NCBI RefSeq assembly: GCF_003946345.1
Contig: NZ_RHNY01000001.1
Location: forward strand, 124,001 to 188,000
Reading direction: 5' to 3'
From: Levilactobacillus tongjiangensis
GTDB lineage: Bacteria > Bacillota > Bacilli > Lactobacillales > Lactobacillaceae
DNA length: 64,000 nt
The position numbers were made by a program, and so were the translations under genes. Under the pieces are notes generated by a model, which had not been told where the DNA came from, ran no database searches, and saw only the letters and a list, made by a program, of their open reading frames with translations. This document shows, one piece after another, positions 61,749 through 64,000 of this stretch (its first letter is position 1; every line of letters begins with the position of its first letter).

Positions 61749-63593
61749 ATGAAAATACGTTTAATTGTGGCTAGCCTAGTAGTTGGGCTGTTGGGGGTTA
61801 CAGGCGCGCAAGCCAGTGCAGCACAGACAACGTCGCTGGCCACACCATATCGGGAGAGCTCGTTAACTGGGCTTAAAAATGTTAAACAGGTCGCTAAGGG
61901 GAAAACGGTGACGTTGGACTTGGTATTGAAGACGCGTAACGCCAACAAGCTAACGTCGACAGCCTTAGCCGTTAATACGCCAGGGAATTCGCAATTTCAG
62001 CAATTCCTAACACCGAGCACATTTCGGTCTAAGTTTGGTCAATCAGCTAGCACGACCAAACGCCTGACAACTTACTTCAAGGCCCGGCATCTGAAGGTCG
62101 TCACGTTTAATGATGGCTTAGTGATGCAGCTGAAGGGGTCAGCTGCCGCGATTGATGCTACGTTCGCGACTAAGCTAAAGACGGCGAGCTATCACGGCAA
62201 AAAACTGCAATATTCTAAGAAGACGCCGCGATTACCAAAGAACGTGGCGCAACCCATTGAAGCGGTCATCGGTATTACCAATTTGGTTAAACTCACGGGT
62301 CTATCGGAACCTGGGAGCACGGCGAGCGATGGACCGACGGCGGATGGCGCGCCCAAGAACTTTCTTTCGCAGTATCATGCCACAGACTTGGCCGCCAACA
62401 ATCAGGGCCAGGGTCAAACCATTGGTATCATTAGCTTTAGCAAGGTGAAAACGGCTGATATCACTCATTTCTGGTCAGAAGAGGGTGTTGCGACTTCCGC
62501 CAACCGCATCAGTGTGAAGTCGACTGGCGGGATGAATGTTTGGGGAAACGTTGATCCAGGTAACGCCGAAACTTCGCTGGATGTCGAGCAGGCCGGCGCG
62601 CTGGCACCGAAGGCCAAAATTCGGGTCTACACCGCGTCACTTAGTGATGTTGGGTGGATCAACGCCTTTGCTAGCGCCTTTGGTGAAAATAAGGCGAGTA
62701 CCCTCTCTCTGAGCTGGGGCCTGTCCGAAGGTGTTCTCCAGAGTCTCAGTAAGTATCACTTGTTAACGCCGTTATACGGAAGCATCATGAGCACGCTACT
62801 ATCTCAGGGAGCGACGCAAGGGGTGTCAACCTTTGCGGCTTCTGGGGACAGTGGTGCCTACGGAGAAGAACTAGCGGCTAACGGTGACGTAAACGAGGGA
62901 ATCTACGCCAACTTCCCAGCCAGCAACCCGTGGGTCACGGCGACTGGTGGAACGACGTTGCCATTTTCTGGAGACTTGCAGAACGGTAATCACGTCACCG
63001 TTAAGCAAGAACGAACTTGGGGTGGCGATGCGTTATTTAATGCGTACCATCGTGATCCGGACTTCTTTAAAGAAAACTCGGACGCCATGGATACGCTGCA
63101 GAGTGGTAGTGGCGGCGGGATTTCTACGCTGTATGGCACACCGAAGTATCAACAAGGGGTTTCGGGGGTCAACACTTACAATGCCCGGCAGTACCTGTCT
63201 GCTAGTGGCTTGCCTCGGCTGAATCCTAAATTGATTCAAGGCCATCAGAGTGGTCGAAACTTCCCAGACGTTGTGGCCGATGCCGACCCACTTACGGGCT
63301 ATGATTCTTACACCTCCAGTGATGGCTGGCAAGTCATTGGGGGAACCAGCGTTGTGGCACCGCAGTTTGCAGCCATGACGGCTCTAATGAATGGAAGTCG
63401 GACGCACCGGATGGGCCTGTGGAACCCGCAGCTCTATGCCTTGGCGCAAACATCTGAGTCACCGTTTACCCAACTGGATGCGACGACCAATAACAGTAAT
63501 CTGTTCTACGTGGGCCAGCCTGGTAAGACTTACAATCAAGCTGCCGGTTTGGGTACCGTGAACTTTGACGAGTTAGCACACGTTTTCCAATAA
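61749..63593 (+). CDS. Secreted S53 family serine-carboxyl peptidase (kumamolisin-like)
   Basis: 614 aa: a signal peptide (about 1-25), an activation prodomain (about 35-185), then the catalytic domain. Catalytic Glu/Asp lie in NAETSLDVEQ near 275, the oxyanion Asp in ASGDSGAYG near 365 and Ser in GGTSVVAPQ near 532. Calcium-site Asp residues near the C-terminus are plausible. It should be an acid-active extracellular endopeptidase, fitting an acidic habitat. The start ATG has GAAGGGGATGGATTC upstream. No anchor is seen. Confidence 0.9.
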   Translation: MKIRLIVASLVVGLLGVTGAQASAAQTTSLATPYRESSLTGLKNVKQVAKGKTVTLDLVLKTRNANKLTSTALAVNTPGNSQFQQFLTPSTFRSKFGQSASTTKRLTTYFKARHLKVVTFNDGLVMQLKGSAAAIDATFATKLKTASYHGKKLQYSKKTPRLPKNVAQPIEAVIGITNLVKLTGLSEPGSTASDGPTADGAPKNFLSQYHATDLAANNQGQGQTIGIISFSKVKTADITHFWSEEGVATSANRISVKSTGGMNVWGNVDPGNAETSLDVEQAGALAPKAKIRVYTASLSDVGWINAFASAFGENKASTLSLSWGLSEGVLQSLSKYHLLTPLYGSIMSTLLSQGATQGVSTFAASGDSGAYGEELAANGDVNEGIYANFPASNPWVTATGGTTLPFSGDLQNGNHVTVKQERTWGGDALFNAYHRDPDFFKENSDAMDTLQSGSGGGISTLYGTPKYQQGVSGVNTYNARQYLSASGLPRLNPKLIQGHQSGRNFPDVVADADPLTGYDSYTSSDGWQVIGGTSVVAPQFAAMTALMNGSRTHRMGLWNPQLYALAQTSESPFTQLDATTNNSNLFYVGQPGKTYNQAAGLGTVNFDELAHVFQ

Positions 63594-63672
63594 AAAATAG
63601 AGTGGGCTAGAGGGCGTTAAGCGAAGCTAGCTGCCGTCTAGCGCACGTTTCAGCAATATAGATTTGAATATG

Positions 63673-63708
63673 AAAAAATGGCCTGGGAGCTTATTCCAGG
63701 CCATTTTT
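63673..63708. terminator. Bidirectional terminator at end of S53 gene
   Basis: AAAATGGCCTGG(G) pairs with CCAGGCCATTTT with A/T runs on both sides. Confidence 0.8.
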
Positions 63709-63741
63709 GATTTTGTAGTTGCTTAAGTGTTGCCGAGTCAT

Positions 63742-64000
63742 TTATTTGTAGACGATGCTGTAATCGCCTGAATCCTTTTGATGGGGAAAGTCGGTACCAG
63801 TGAAAGCGTTGGTGGGCATCCACGTGGTCAAGTCCTCATAGCTGTAATTTTTCGTTGATTTAGTTTTGATCTGCCGGCTAGCCGTCTTGCTGTCGGTCAT
63901 GATGCTGGCAATTTTACTGGATTTTTTGACGGGAATCAGATAGGCGTTGGCACCACCAGCTGGGACCTTGCTGTAAACGGCGTAGACTGGAATCTTCTTC
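63742..64000 (-). CDS. Partial CDS, C-terminal part of a secreted-type protein (function unknown)
   Basis: An open minus-strand frame of 86 codons running off the right edge and stopping at 63742. It is Lys/Ser rich with aromatic repeats (KKIPVYAVYSKVPAGG; NAYLIPVKKSSK). The end, DSGDYSIVYK, suggests an extracellular domain. I cannot assign it. It converges on the S53 gene with a terminator between. Confidence 0.6.
   Translation of the reverse strand, partial: KKIPVYAVYSKVPAGGANAYLIPVKKSSKIASIMTDSKTASRQIKTKSTKNYSYEDLTTWMPTNAFTGTDFPHQKDSGDYSIVYK

Overview
The window looks like chromosome of a heterofermentative lactobacillus, most likely the Levilactobacillus (L. brevis) group. The reasons are the xylR / xylA-xylB-xylT pentose cluster, T-box leaders, LPXTG-type surface proteins with a KxYKxGKxW signal, two Nramp manganese importers with an MntR regulator, and moderate GC. 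I see no rRNA operon, CRISPR array or prophage. Assignment is from protein and motif recognition only; no database was searched.

Layout. 1-10000: a cut gene at the left edge (ATP-cone protein behind two NrdR-type boxes, probably nrdD), ketopantoate reductase, S9 peptidase, small XRE regulator, NlpC/P60 hydrolase, Ntn amidase, VanX-like dipeptidase, NnrE and MarR. 10000-16000: a degenerate-looking tRNA-Arg, an MFS exporter with a convergent TetR gene, a membrane diguanylate cyclase, HxlR and a secreted GH20 protein. 15800-17860: a two-gene unit of a MazG-like pyrophosphohydrolase and a GIY-YIG/DUF2075 ATPase, a candidate nucleic-acid or defence module. 17980-21420: two BrnQ branched-chain amino acid carriers, each behind its own T-box, apparently reading Ile and Val. 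21500-24150: RarA, a DUF805 protein and ArsC.

24450-36120 is the xylose regulon: XylR (ROK), XylA, XylB and two XylT copies. The xylA and both xylT genes carry a cre-like site and a palindrome of the form GTTGGTTG-N7-CAACCAAC, so induction by xylose (XylR) and repression by glucose (CcpA) can be read from the sequence. Inside it lie an LPQTS surface protein interrupted by one in-frame TGA and a very short LPQTS protein. 36660-46120: acetoin/diacetyl reductase, a surface-protein fragment cut by a solo TnpB element with intact RuvC residues, DUF1801, UspA, PEBP, an M20 deacylase, a K+ channel and an aldo/keto reductase. 46690-54315: GNAT, an NhaC-family transporter under a tyrosine T-box, MntR, and a tandem duplication of [mntH-usp]. 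54386-58259: guaC, purA and divergent purB with PurBox-like sites. 58636-64000: alpha/beta hydrolases, a tyrosine phosphatase, an S53 protease and a cut gene at the right edge.

The most unusual signal is a family of about eleven structured intergenic repeats (155-205 bp each), scattered in both orientations. Each has a long outer stem whose sequence differs completely between copies yet stays complementary. Inside is a hairpin with a near-constant 12-nt loop (CCAAAGNGCGGT), then one or two more hairpins. The stems covary while the loops are conserved, which suggests selection on a folded RNA or single-stranded DNA. I cannot match it to a named family.
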